The notes below the pieces were generated by a model, which made no database searches, had not been told where the DNA came from, and saw only the letters and a program-made list of their open reading frames with translations. 64,000 bases of DNA, from NCBI GenBank assembly GCA_030549495.1, contig JAUIRK010000880.1, forward strand, positions 124,001 through 188,000. Reading direction: 5' to 3'. Each line of letters opens with the position of its first letter. Position 1 is the stretch's first letter. The translations under genes were made by a program, and so were the position numbers. The stretch comes from Nectonema munidae (taxonomy: Eukaryota > Nematomorpha > Nectonematoida > Nectonematidae). Shown one piece after another: positions 33,412 to 45,347 of this stretch.

Positions 33412-34404
33412 ATGCTCAAAGGTATTTGTTATTACAAAATTGATTCCATCACTCATGACTTTATTAAAAGATTAATGATAGATGTTGATAATAAAGTACC
33501 GATTTCAACAACACCAGATGGTAATTGTTTCTTCAATGCACTTTCTATTTGCATAGTTGGAAATGAATCCTTGAGTTTCCTCAAGTTATGTTTGCTAACT
33601 GCAATTGAATTTAGCCTAAATTATCTAATATATCAAAAATGTCCAAATAATCCCTCTATTGATTTTGTTTCTCCTTTGATAGAAAAAGAAGGGTTAGTTT
33701 GTTCTAAAATTGGATCTTGGTGTTCAGCATATACGATGAAAGTTGCTGCTACTGTCATAAGGAGAAAAATAATCAGCATTCATCCCCCAATCAATGGCGT
33801 GTTAGACAGAATATCACCAATTCTTAATACAACTTTTTATCCTCAGAAAATTGAAAAAGAACAGGTTGAACCTTTTTTTATAATGTGGACAAATACTAGT
33901 AAAACTCAAAATAGCTTTTGGCAACCTAACCACTTTGTCCCATTAATAAGGCTAGATGATCACATAGATATTACTAAATCGGAAAATTCGATTATTAATA
34001 GCTCTTTAATGGATAATAAATATATTGGATTTAATGATAGTTTAGTCGTTAAAAATGATGTCGGTTCAAATGACATAGATCTTGATATGCTCCATAGTGA
34101 AAAAGAATTAATTATGCGTCATAAATTGAAAAATAAGTTTCTGAAATTAATGGAAATAATTAAAATTTTGAAATCTCCTATCAACGTAGCTAATTCAATC
34201 CCAACCGGTATAAAAGAAAATATTTATTTTATACTAGAACAACCAAAAGTTCATAAAAAATTTTTTATTGATGATTGCGGCTCTTGGAAAAATACATCGC
34301 AAAAAAAATATGAGTTTTTAATAAATGTAAAAAATGAAACTACTTTCTTAGAAAGAAAAAATGAGAACTTGGTAAATATAAAGGTAAAACATTTCTTCCG
34401 TTAA
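33412..34404 (+). CDS. OTU-type cysteine protease domain protein of the MULE
   Basis: A 330-residue frame. Residues about 28-190 resemble an OTU deubiquitinase fold. STTPDGNCFFNALSICIVG has the Asp-Gly-Asn-Cys catalytic block, and FWQPNHFVPLIRL near residue 183 has the His-bearing block. Both key residues are present, so the protease may have been active in the recent past. The C-terminal third is lysine- and asparagine-rich without recognised domain. It follows the PHD frame and precedes the transposase frame on the same strand, as expected for one element's genes. OTU domains are known from some other transposons; the role here is unknown. Confidence 0.7.
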   Translation: MLKGICYYKIDSITHDFIKRLMIDVDNKVPISTTPDGNCFFNALSICIVGNESLSFLKLCLLTAIEFSLNYLIYQKCPNNPSIDFVSPLIEKEGLVCSKIGSWCSAYTMKVAATVIRRKIISIHPPINGVLDRISPILNTTFYPQKIEKEQVEPFFIMWTNTSKTQNSFWQPNHFVPLIRLDDHIDITKSENSIINSSLMDNKYIGFNDSLVVKNDVGSNDIDLDMLHSEKELIMRHKLKNKFLKLMEIIKILKSPINVANSIPTGIKENIYFILEQPKVHKKFFIDDCGSWKNTSQKKYEFLINVKNETTFLERKNENLVNIKVKHFFR

Positions 34405-34565
34405 ATGATGAACATCTTGATAAAAATAGAATAATTATCTTAAAATCATATTATTGTGTAAGTAAAAGAAATTCTGAATATAAAAGAAAAATTTCATGGA
34501 TAGAGGATAATTTAACTAGAGAAAAACAATTATATTTATGGGAATACGTTGGAAGTTATCCAAAT

Positions 34566-35892
34566 ATGATTTCTATACACGGTAACACAAGAAACCACAA
34601 CCATGAGTACATAAGGGCAAATCAACAAACTAAAAAAAACGTTTTAATGGGGTTGAAAGAGAATAGTTCTTGTAAAAAAATATATTCTTGCTTGTTAAAA
34701 AATAAGTGTGACATACCGAGAGACTCAAAGTATATAAGAAATATTAAATATAACTTGAAAAAACAAAATTTTGGTGACGTAAATAGAAATAACCTAGCAG
34801 ATGATATTCAATATGTATTTAATATGATCACCAACTCAAATCCATTTGTTAAGGAAATTATTATATCAGAATCCGGCCATCCAAATATCATATGTTATAC
34901 CAATAACCAGCTCATTCATCTAAAAAGATGTCTATTGGATAATAGCATTCTTGGAGTAGACAGAACGTTCAATCTTGGCCCTTGTTTTATAACATGTACT
35001 GTTTTCCAAGACACAGAGTTTATTAGAAAATCAAAAAAAGTATCTCCCATATTATTAGGTCCTGTCTATTTTCATTGGAATGGAAAATACGATACATATG
35101 CTAAATTTTTTTCGCATTTATCACTCAAATTGAAAAGTGATTTTAATGGTGAAATTAAAACTAATACTTTGCTAATAGGCACGGACGAAGAAAAAGCTTT
35201 AGTTAAAAGTATTCAAAAATTTTTCCCAAAAGCAAACATTTTATTCTGCTTTAGACATTTAGAAAATAATATTAAACGATATCTGACACAAAAAATAGGA
35301 ATGAAAATAAAAGAAATTAAATATTTCATTGAATTAATTCTAGGACAAAGAGGATTGTCCGAATTAAAAACAATATATGAATTTAAAGAGAAAAAAAATG
35401 TATATAATTGAAAAATATCAAAACAAAATAGGTAAATATCTAACTGAGAGAATAATACCAAATATTGAAGAACACATTTTTCTCCCACACAAAAGCTCTA
35501 CCAAGATTCCTTATCAATGGAAAAACAACAATTGCGAATCCATGAATAATATACTGAAATCAAATACTAACTGGAAAGTTCTTAAAATGCCTAGTTTACT
35601 AAGTATGGTTTATTAAGAAGTTTGTTTCCAAGAAAATTTGATTGAATGTGCATTATATGGATTTGGAGATTATGAGCTTACTTCAAAACAACTTAAACTA
35701 AGAAAAAATGAATGGAAAAAACAATCTAAAGAAAACAAAGTTAAGATCTTTCAAAGTTTCATAGATGTTAATAATTCTATCTTTGAGAATTCAATTATTT
35801 CTACAGATCAGAAATTAATTGTAAAAAGAACATCAAATGTTGCAAGGAAGCCAGGTAAAAAAACATTTACTAAAAAATTTAAAAAATATTAA
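34566..35892 (+). pseudogene. MULE (Mutator-like) transposase, split over three frames
   Basis: The first frame, 34566-35411 (281 residues), carries the DDE-type core: LGVDRTFNLGPCFITCTVFQ (first Asp), LLIGTDEEKALVKSIQKFFP (second Asp) and ILFCFRHLENNIKRYL (the Cys-His block after the second Asp). The next frame, 35377-35616, overlaps by 35 bp in another phase and contains WKNNNCESMNNILKSNTNW, where the Glu of the catalytic triad is expected. A third, 35638-35892, carries the basic C-terminus. The breaks probably make the copy inactive, although the catalytic residues are retained. An N-terminal DNA-binding domain is not evident. Confidence 0.8.
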
Positions 35893-37977
35893 TGTAAAGT
35901 TAACATAATCTTATTAAATAAATTTTTATTATCTTGTTTAACTTTTATTAACGATATTTTTTAATAACTTTACTTTTTCGATAATGAAAATTGAAGGGAA
36001 GATCATTGTATGATGTCGATTGTATTTTTATATTTGTTACAAAGTGCGAAAATCTAACCACTGCACAAAATGCTCTGGATACAAATCCACAGAATTAAAA
36101 ATTTATGCATGTTCTGCTGAATTGTGTTTTTTTAAAAATCGCATTCTTTCAATTTATCTTGTTCATTATGCTACCTTAGGTCTTATTAAACATAAATGAG
36201 AATATTTTTTTAATATTTGATCTTTCAATTTAAGAATCGGAATCGTATATTTTATTAATATCGGAATCTAAATCAAATAAAACTTTTGTATCGTCCCATC
36301 ACTATTTGGATGGGACAATAGCAAGGTTTAAGTAGCAAATTTGGATTTTTATAACTAACAACAAAAGTAATAATGGAAAATAAAAGGAGTTCCTAGAATA
36401 CGCTACTTAAGCCTCCCAATTATTTAGTAATAAATCCTAATGAAGTAGGAATATATTTATTAAACGAACAAAAATAATTTCAAAATAATAATCATTAAAA
36501 ATCATAGCAGGTAACTGAAGGGCTAAGAGCTGTATTCACTTTTTCATAGCGGAGAATTCCATTTCTATAAATACAAAATCAAAGCAAAGAGGTTTAAATG
36601 AAAAGTAGGAATATTTTAATGAATACTACAAAAAAATTTATAAACATACAATTCATTGTAATGGAAAACCACAAAAAATTGGAAAAAACATTTTTTGTTT
36701 TCAGTAAGACTTTTTAAAGCTAAAGTTTTTTAAAAACGAATCGTTTATTTATATTTTAAAATCTTAAGGACCAAAATTATGAAACTTTTACTCATAAGAT
36801 TGATGTTTTCCATAATAAACAGATTGATGTTTTAAAATAAACTCATCTGGGAACAGTCGTGCTAGATTTAATGAAAACAAATACCTGAAAAACATGTTTT
36901 AACATTTCAGGCAAAATGGGACACCAGTGTCTAAAAATCGTCTGCTTAATTTATATAAAAACACATTGAGAAAGAAATCAGAAGATAGAAAACCAATATC
37001 TGAAAGAAATATGAAAAAAATATAAAATAAAAAGACGACGATTTTCTGAAAAAAAATCTATAAGATGAGAAACTTGAAAAAGAATAGTGATAAAATCCTA
37101 ATCATATTTAAAGTTTATTTTATGGATAGTTTCGGCATACTAATTTCCAAAATAGCAACGGCTACATAAACAATATTTTGAAAAGCATTATTTTTAAAAC
37201 AATTATTACTCAATTATGAATATTTATATTTTTATAAACAAAAAAATTTGTAGGTGTCAAATTTTTATACAATGTAATGAAAATATAGAAAATCAGAGAT
37301 CTATTAAAAAAATCATTATTATTATTATTTATTAGAAATAAAAGAGAAAAATAAAAGTTAAGGGCTTTTCTCAGTAGGTAATTAAATTAGGTAATATCTA
37401 GGAGAAAGCCAAGAGTAATAATAAGCAAAATGTTATAGTTATAATAATATAATATATTAATTTCTTCATACTTTAAATTGACATTTATAATGTTACCTTA
37501 TAAATTTAATCTTTTGTAAGATTAAAGGGTTCAGATTTAAATTTTAAACTAACGAAATTTAGCGAAAGGGTAGGTGTAAAATAAGCTGCAAAAGTAAAGC
37601 CTGATTTCGAATAAACGAAAAGAGATAACAGAGTGAAAATTTACTTACATATAAAACTCGAGTCTCTAATTCAGAAAAAAATCAAATCAAGTTATATATA
37701 TTAAAAAAACATTATATTTTAGTGATAATAAGTCAAAATTTATGGATTTGTCTTCCATTTCTGTTACCTCGATGGTGGCAATAATGTCTATGCGAATTAA
37801 TTTATGTAAAAAAATATATTTTCATTTTAAAAAATTAATTTTCAAAAATATTTAGTTAAATTTTTAATTTCTTTAATCTTTTTATTCTCTTTTGTTTTTA
37901 AAGATGATCATTATTCAAAATATCAAATAAAAAATATATTTATTATATTATTTTTATATTATTATTATTGATTTGAG

Positions 37978-39173
37978 CAGTGGCGTAGGAAAGCTAAAAA
38001 AACTGGGGGGTATAATAAAATTATATTGAAGTTTTTTAAGCAAAATTTTTTTGTACAATAGTAAGTCTTTAAATTTAAGAAATTTATTATATTTAAAATG
38101 AAAAAGAGGAAAAACTACATTTTATATAATAAAAAAAACAATTGCACAAATAGACATAAAAATATACTAAAAACCAAAAGTATCACGCTTTTTTTCATTT
38201 GATTTAGCAAACTGATCAGCAAGTAATTCAATAGATACTTCATCAAGAAGCCCTTGGTGTATGTTACAAACAGCAACAGAGTTAAGTCTTGCTTGACTCA
38301 TAGTGTTTCTAAGCCACGTTTTTAATCTTCTGAGAGCACTAAAGCTGCGTTCACATTGGCTCGAAGAAACAGGGCATACGAGCAAAAGTTTGATCAACAT
38401 AAAAACTTGAGGAAAGAGCATACGAACTTCTTCATTCATGTTTAGATAATTTTTTATTGCCTCTTCAAGATTATTTGAGTTTGTCTTTCGTTTAAACATT
38501 GCAAACTCTATTTTTAAAGTTTCCAAATGTATTTCTGGATATTGACATAAAACTTCATAATTTGATATTTTTCCTGAACTTAAAGTGTTCTCAAGAATTT
38601 TGTATATAAAAAGATCAGGCTTGCAAGTATCATACATTTCTTTCATTTTCAAAATTATTGAATCTAAAAAGCTGAAATATTGTTGCTTATAATATTCTTT
38701 AATATCCTTCGAATCTTCACTTAATAAATCAATTTCCTTCTTTCTTTTCCGTCTGACATTTAACGGTTCTAACTGAAATTTTCTAATTTCTTTGGCTGAA
38801 TTTTCGTATATGATGTCAAACTCATTATCGAATTTCCATGAAGAAATTTGGTCAATTATAATTTTAACATCTTGAAGAGTATCTGTGAAAAAAAATATAT
38901 TAGCATAGACACACATCTAAGCATATCACATGATTTAAACTTTCACAAACAGATATAGTTATATATTAGTGTGCAGGTTAGTCTTTGACTCTTTGAATCA
39001 GGTGTCAAGTATACGGTAAAAAATATTCACTGACATTACATATGATTTTAAGTTTTTAATTACTATATATAAAATTACCTACACTAAACCTGGGGGGGGG
39101 GGGGATAATTTGCATTATTTTCCAAGGTGGAGGATATACATCCCCTCCTATCCCCATGGTTCCTACGCCCTTG
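37978..39173 (-). mobile_element. hAT element, 1196 bp, perfect GATTTGAG duplication
   Basis: Ends CAGTGGCGTAGGAA and TTCCTACGCCCTTG are inverted with two mismatches, flanked by GATTTGAG at 37970-37977 and 39174-39181. Short G runs lie inside both ends (38006-38011 and about 39093-39105, the latter 13 long). It carries the C-terminal part of a ZMYM1-like hAT transposase on the minus strand and lacks the rest, so it is an internally deleted derivative. Confidence 0.93.
38167..38916 (-). CDS. C-terminal fragment of a ZMYM1-like hAT transposase
   Basis: A 249-residue open frame ending DTFGF. The last hundred residues hold the hAT dimerisation domain: FMLIKLLLVCPVSSSQCERS, then FSALRRLKTWLRNTMSQARL and VAVCNIHQGLLDEVSIELLA. 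The first part resembles the helical region before it (DLLSEDSKDIKEYYKQQYF). The catalytic Asp part and the N-terminal finger are missing because the element is internally deleted. The frame is uninterrupted within the retained part, suggesting a fairly young insertion. Similar proteins are widespread as ZMYM1-type transposases in invertebrates. Confidence 0.85.
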   Translation of the reverse strand: MCVYANIFFFTDTLQDVKIIIDQISSWKFDNEFDIIYENSAKEIRKFQLEPLNVRRKRKKEIDLLSEDSKDIKEYYKQQYFSFLDSIILKMKEMYDTCKPDLFIYKILENTLSSGKISNYEVLCQYPEIHLETLKIEFAMFKRKTNSNNLEEAIKNYLNMNEEVRMLFPQVFMLIKLLLVCPVSSSQCERSFSALRRLKTWLRNTMSQARLNSVAVCNIHQGLLDEVSIELLADQFAKSNEKKRDTFGF

Positions 39174-39181
39174 GATTTGAG

Positions 39182-42179
39182 AATAGATAAAGCTCGTCAA
39201 AGATAAGCGTTAACGATAAATGCTCACGTACAGCCACTAGATGCAAATTCAAACCTCAAAGTTTGAACACAAAAGTGGAACTGAGACTTCAATAGAAGAA
39301 AGAGGTCTTTTACACTGTGTACGCTTAGTTATGATGATCAAATACAAGAGTACATACAATTTCTAGTTTTAACTAACACCTCGTATGCAGAATTAAGTAT
39401 ATATTTATTTTGATATAATTTAATTCACTTAATATACTGAGCACTTCTTTTGTCATCACTTTCTTAAATATGCTGAACACTTCTTTTCATTTGGATCTTT
39501 CTAACTACAAATATACCGTGATTTTAATAAACAATTTATTGCAGATCTGATTGTGATATTTTTTAAAAATTACTATCCTGTCAAAAAATTTATTAAATCA
39601 AGAAATTTCGAAATTAAAAACAATAATAAATTTTAAATGCATAATTTTTCAATAAATATAGTATTTATTTACTTAATACACCATTTTATGATGTATAATC
39701 TGTGAGTAAATTAATTTTCACATGTAACCTAACTGACAAATTTACTTTCACCGGAGAAGCTATCTGAATAATTTCATATTTTCTAAAACACTTAATTTTA
39801 CATAACTACACCAACATCAATGAATTTTTAAGGGAGTTTACCCTTACCTTTAATGTTTATAATATTTTAATATCTACCAAAAAGTCGAGTCTTTGGGATC
39901 CAAAAAATCCTTTAAGTTATCCGAAGTTCGAGTTAAACGAATGATCAGTATCATATATTTTCTTGAATGAATAGCAGTTCTGTGATACTTCCAGGTACAA
40001 ATTTAAGGGAGCAAAACCTCAAAAAAATTGAATTCATTTTATTTTATAAAAAAAATAACGAGAGTATATATACAAAATTACGATAATTTAGGTTGAAAAG
40101 GGCATAAAATTTTGTGCCTACACGCTTAAAGATAATAATAAAATATGGTACAATAATTCAAAGCAAATCATAGGGCTGCAAATATCTCAGCGCTGAAAAT
40201 GCCTTACAACGAAATGAATGAAAGCATGTGTAATTCACACTTTTATTGATTTTTCATAAAAACTTTGTATTCAAAGCCTCTGAAATATATTGCAACATGA
40301 TGAACTGCAATTCACAGATAGCTTTGAAATTTTTATCCCGAATAATTTAAGTTATAAATTGATATCAGAAAAAGCATGAATTACTTCGATTTAACCGAAA
40401 ATTCCACCTATCTGATTTTGAGTTAAACGAAAATTTAGCATGTGTAGATATGACTGAGACAGGTACAGCGACTCGAGTTATCGAGAGCTTACTACTAGAT
40501 GTTTATCTATAAACTATTATGCTAGGATAAATTTAAAATGATATCTAAATATAAAAACTTTCATTTTATTAAATTGTCAATTTTTATAAATATTATAATA
40601 TAGATACATTATAATAAATTTTTTTCCTAAGAGAAATCCTTTTTTTACGAAATTCGAATAAATTTTGATAAAATTTCAAAAACCAGCCAGATAAATTAGT
40701 ACTAAGAAAATTTTCCCAAGGTTATTAAAAATCAATGACTTTAAAATTTCCTAAATATCTGCCAACGTGAAAAATTATTTTTTTTTTAAGATTTTCTTGA
40801 CAAAAATATTGCCACCTTTGGATATATACTTCGAAGAATATTTTTTTTATTTTCCCCATCATTTGTTGGAAAATATATTCTTTTAAAGATTTTCATTTAA
40901 ATTTGTGCAGGAAAATTAATTTTTTTAACCTTTTACCTTTCGAAGTTATCATTTCTCAACTTAATAAAAAGAATCAAGTTTTTTATGTTGACTTTTTCAC
41001 GAAAATGATTTCTGTTAAGGTACCAAATTTTAAAACTTTAACACAAAATTTGATTTTCAGAAGAATTTTTGAAACTGGATTTCCAATTTTTCAAAAATAA
41101 TAATAAGTCCACTTTTCCGTATAAAGCCATTACCAAATTTATGTAAAAATGAGTTTTGAACAATTTTTAATACACTTTCAAAAGAATTTTCCTTTTCAAA
41201 CAATGCCTATCGTTAAGACAGTTTACTTCATTGATGTATAAAATGTTTTTAGAATACAAAAATAATTATTCTGTAAAATTTAGTTAATATCTGTTGCGGG
41301 TATTATTAAAAAACCTTACAATTAAAAATGCGAGCTGATCATTATTGCCTAAACTTAATTCAAGGGTTTTCAAATAAATTTTGTTAATCATGTTGTATAT
41401 GATTGGATACTTTGGTCGACACTTTAAAATTTCTTCATAAGTGCAGAATCTTTCATTAGGGCGGGAGACACTGTACTATTTTTTGAACAACTGGTTAAGT
41501 TTAACAATTTTTAAGATAAAATACAAACTTTCTAATAAAGTTTTCTAATTAAAAACATGCTTCATCTTAAATAAAAATGGCTTTGCTAATAGATTTATTG
41601 AAAATAATGAAAATTTTAAAATAAAAACGAATAATAGTACACTAAATAATTGTGTAAGAGAAAACAAAAAATAAAAATTAAAGAGTTTTCAGAACTACGA
41701 AGACTTTTACAGAGTTCTTATTTGACTAAACACAATTCATCCTGATAAATAAAAATCTGAAAAAAAAATTAAAGCGATTCATGAAATTGATGAAAAAATT
41801 AATCATAAGTTCCATACCTAAATACTTTTTAGCTTTCTACATTCATCGATTTCTTGTTACTTGCAATATTAAAAACTTTTATTATCTTACCGGAATAAAT
41901 GAATACAGGAATATTGAATTAGAAAAAAATTTAAAAAGTGAAATCAGATAATTTTCTATATTTCTTATCATTTTTCATAAAATTTTGAATACACTGAAAT
42001 AAGAAAAAGACATTATATAAAACTGTTTTTAGATAAAATACTTTCAGAATAATTATTGATCATTAATTTTGTTAAAAGTTAAGTAAGGTAACAAATACGA
42101 ATATGGTAAAAAGTTGTTTTAAGAGTTGATTTTGAAATTACTTGACCTTGATTTATTATAAAATCTTAAAAAAATATTT
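39182..42179. other. Non-coding interior of the 6.2-kb element
   Basis: AT-rich, with no coding signal. The open frame at 40903-41100 (MCRKINFFNLLPFEV...) has no recognised family. No clear internal repeats until the array that starts near 42180. Confidence 0.55.
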
Positions 42180-43460
42180 AATATGAACTTATAATAAAGA
42201 ATTAAGGAAAAAAGTTAAATTTCTTACAGATAAAGCAGAGATCAGCCTTGAAAATGTTTACAGAAAAGCAAAGATTAACCTTCAAAAAAAGTTGAATCAA
42301 CTTATGAAAAAAAATAAATAAAAAATTTAAGTTCCTTACACAGAAAGCAAAAGTCAATCTTAAAATTTTTTTAACGTAATTATAGGGAAATATAAGCAAA
42401 AAGTAAAGTTTGTTACAGAGAGAGCAAAGATCAACCTTTAAAAATTGAACTTATAAAAAGAATTAAAGAAAAAATTTTAATTTCTTACAGATAAAGCAAA
42501 GATCCGCCTTGAAAAAGTTTAATATAATAGGGGATGATAAAAAAGTTTACAGAAAATTAAAGATTGACCTTCAAAAAAAGTTGAATGAACTTATGAAAAA
42601 AAATAAGTAAAAAATTTAAGTTCCTTACACAGAAAGCAAATGTCAAACTTAAAAAATAAATTAAGTAAAAATATTAATCTTTCAGAAAAAGCAAAGATCA
42701 GCCTTGAAAAAAGTTTAATATAATAGGGGATGAACTTATAAAAAAGTTTACAGAAAAGCAAACATTGACCTTCCAAAAAAGTTGAATGAACTTATGAAAA
42801 TAAATAAATAAAAAATTTAAGTTCGTAAAGCAAAAGTCAGCCTTAAAAAATTTTTAACGTAATTATAAGGAAATATAAGTAAAAAGTAAATTTTGTTACA
42901 GAGAGAGCAAAGATCAAACTTTAAAAATGTTTAATATGAACTTATAAAAAAGAATTAAAGAAAAAATTTTAATTTCTCACAGATAAAGCAAAGATCCGCC
43001 TTAAAAAAGTTTAATATAATAGGGGATGATAAAAAAGTTTACAGAAAATTAAAGATTGACCTTCAAAAAAAGTTGAATGAACTTATGAAAAAAAATAAGT
43101 AAAAAATTTAAGTTCCTGACACAGAAAGCAAAGGTCAACCTTAAAAAATTTTAACGTAATTATAGGAAAAATCAGTAAAAAGTAAAGTTTGTTACAGCGA
43201 GAGCAAAGATCAACCTTAAAAATATTTAATATGAACTTATAATAAAGAATTAAGGAAACAAGTTAAATTTCTTACAGATAAAGCAAAGATCCGCCTTGAA
43301 AAAGTTAAATATAATAGAGGATGAACTTATAAAATAAATTAAGTAAAAATATTAAGGCTAACCTTCAAAAAAAATATTATAATAAGCGAAGAACTTATAA
43401 AAACAATTATAAATAAGTTAAGTTTCTTACAGAAAAAACAAAGTTCAAACTATAAAAAAA
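42180..43460 (+). repeat. Tandem array with 290+200 = 490-bp higher-order unit
   Basis: Many copies of a 50-70 bp unit built around CTTACAGA-AAAGCAAAGATC and a CCTT-AAAAA tail. The landmark GTTGAATSAA occurs at 42291, 42581, 42781 and 43071, spaced 290, 200 and 290, so alternate copies lie exactly 490 apart. GGGATGAT landmarks at 42531 and 43022 agree. A higher-order satellite structure inside a transposon is unusual. Confidence 0.8.
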
Positions 43461-44024
43461 ATTTGAAATAGAAAACAAGAAAATGGTTGTAATTATATTT
43501 TAGGAGAAAATAAAAGAATTCGCCATTTTTAAAAATCCAAAAAAATGGCCGTCGAATTTGCAGCTTATTTTACCCTTAAAATGGTTCCCAAAAATTTCGG
43601 AAAAGTTTGAGAGGCTATCATACAAATTCTAGGGAACAGATTTAATTGTAACTTTGAATATATATATTGTATATTATATTTAGTTTATATGCAAAATTTA
43701 AATTAAATTGTCAAATTATTTACAAAGTTATTTAACTTTATATTTGAAGCTATTTTTGCAGCTTATTTTACATAGACCGTAGCGAAATATTTTCAAAAAT
43801 ATATAGAATTGATTGTTCTTAATTTAAAAAAAATAATAATTAAAAAAACAGTTATATGTGTTTTATCAAAAAAATATTGAAAAAAAGCAGAAAAAAGTTA
43901 TTAATTAACAATTAAAGGAAAATAATCTTAATATATTCATTTAAATGATAATATATAAAGTAAAATTCCCGAGCTGGGCACAACTTTTTTGAGCTGGGCA
44001 TAATTTAGGCACACCCCTAATTCG

Positions 44025-45300
44025 TGCATGTTTAAGAAATATGATATTTATATTCTTTGTTGTTGTGCTTCTCACTCTCTTTTCTCCATCTTACACAATC
44101 TACACCCATCAATCAAGTCATAAACATTATTCTTCTCGATTTTCCTATATACTAGGATAAGTTATATAAAATATATTATATATATTATATGAAATTGAAT
44201 GTTTATGAAAAGGGGAGTGATAAAAACGTGATGAAATATTGTGGGATGTCCGGTGATTAAGTGTCGTATGGTGAAGGGTCGAGTGACTAAATGACATGTG
44301 ATTAAAAGTTGTGATACCTAGTTTACCTTACCTATGTATAGATTTAAAAAAATCGTAATCAAATAGAAAAAGGTTAATTTTATAAATGGGGCTAGAATTA
44401 TTCAATAATGATAAATTGATTTGAACGCAATTTAGCTAGAAGTATACAATAATCTAAATTTAATTCTAGGGTGACAAAAATATTTTTAGAATAAAATTGA
44501 GCATCCTCAATTTAATATGTATGGATGAGTTTAGTTTAAGTTATTGTGAGGTCAACCTTATTCGTGGTGGCCTTTTAATATTATTATTCAGTTGGTTTTT
44601 CGCCCTCCCCTCCTTTTTTCCTAAAATATAAATTATTTTTAAAATAATTGATTGGAAATCTGATAGTGTCATTTAATTTTTTATTCCTAATGCATTATCT
44701 CTAAAAACATAATTTTATATTTTATAGAGATGTATCGCATGTAAACATTTTTTGTAGCTGCGAATGCGCATGTGCATATCAAATTTGATCCAAGCGTTTG
44801 TGTATGTGAGATTTAATTTTTTAACGTTTGCCGATATCATAATTCATATTCTAAGCAAAGGCAAGTTTTATACTTCTTATAAATTTAGAGAGAAGATGTC
44901 AATGTATATGGCTTATCATAAAGACGTTCTTATAAAAATTTTGTATAAAGCTAAATTTGGAGAATTCTGAATAAAAACTTTGCTGTATATAGAAAAAAAA
45001 ATGTTTGAAATTTTGGCTGTAGATCTTATTGTGGATGTTGAAACTTATCAGTGGATGAGCATGTTAAGAGAATGTATAAAATATTACGGATAATTCGTAT
45101 CAGTGGATGTTAAGTGTCATATAGAATACATCTCTAATTTTATAGTATATACTTTATTTTATAGTCAAATATCTTATTTCTACTTGAAATAAAGGTCATA
45201 AAATTTTAAACACACACATGGTAAGCTTGCATAAAAAAGGAAAAAAATTTTCTTAGGTTAAGTGTATTAAGCTTTTAATCCTACAACGCCAACAAATTTT
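44025..45300. other. AT-rich spacer with a fragment of the GTGATTAAGTG repeat
   Basis: No supported gene; a 68-residue open frame at 44764-44970 has no recognised relatives. Between about 44213 and 44310, words such as GTGATGAAATATTG, GGTGATTAAGTGTCG and GTGACTAAATGACATGTGAT recall the element at 61423-61614, so this is probably an old fragment of that family. Confidence 0.4.
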
Positions 45301-45347
45301 TCTGTCGATCAAAGTTGGGGTCGCAACCCATAAATTGAAAACCACTG
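45300..45347 (-). mobile_element. Isolated hAT terminal fragment
   Basis: Read on the minus strand from 45347: CAGTGGTTTTCAATTTATGG, then GTTGCGACCCCAACTTTGATCG. This is typical of a hAT terminus (CAGTGGTTCTCAA type). The partner end and the target duplication were not found. Confidence 0.5.

Larger units (their letters stand above)
37568..43779. mobile_element. 6.2-kb unclassified DNA element inserted in the MULE right arm
   Basis: It is bounded by TAGCGAAA at 37560-37567 and 43780-43787, an 8-bp direct repeat made from MULE arm sequence. Its ends are imperfect inverted copies sharing TGTAAAATAAGCTGCAAAA (left from 37575; right as the inverse to about 43772). A further GCAGCTTATTTTAC lies inside the right end at 43557. 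No transposase of its own is visible; it contains a hAT (37978-39173) and a tandem array (42180-43460). The superfamily is undetermined: 8-bp duplications suit hAT, some MULEs and others. Confidence 0.7.
32543..44016 (+). mobile_element. Mutator-like element with OTU protease and MULE transposase, interrupted by a nested insertion
   Basis: Left arm 32543-32779 and right arm 43780-44016 are about 237-bp inverted copies, near 95% alike by eye, both starting (G)GGTGTGCCTAAA-like and containing TGCCCAGCTCAAAAAAGTTG. Direct repeats CTAATTCG flank the whole at 32535-32542 and 44017-44024. The left subterminal region (32774-32877) reappears inverted at 37474-37567, directly before the nested element. 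Removing 37568-43779 plus one duplication therefore rebuilds an element of about 5.25 kb with arms of about 335 bp. Its genes lie at 33114-35892. Confidence 0.88.

Noticed and set aside
44764-44970. 68-residue frame as a gene
   Set aside because: No homology recognised, and the length is expected by chance.
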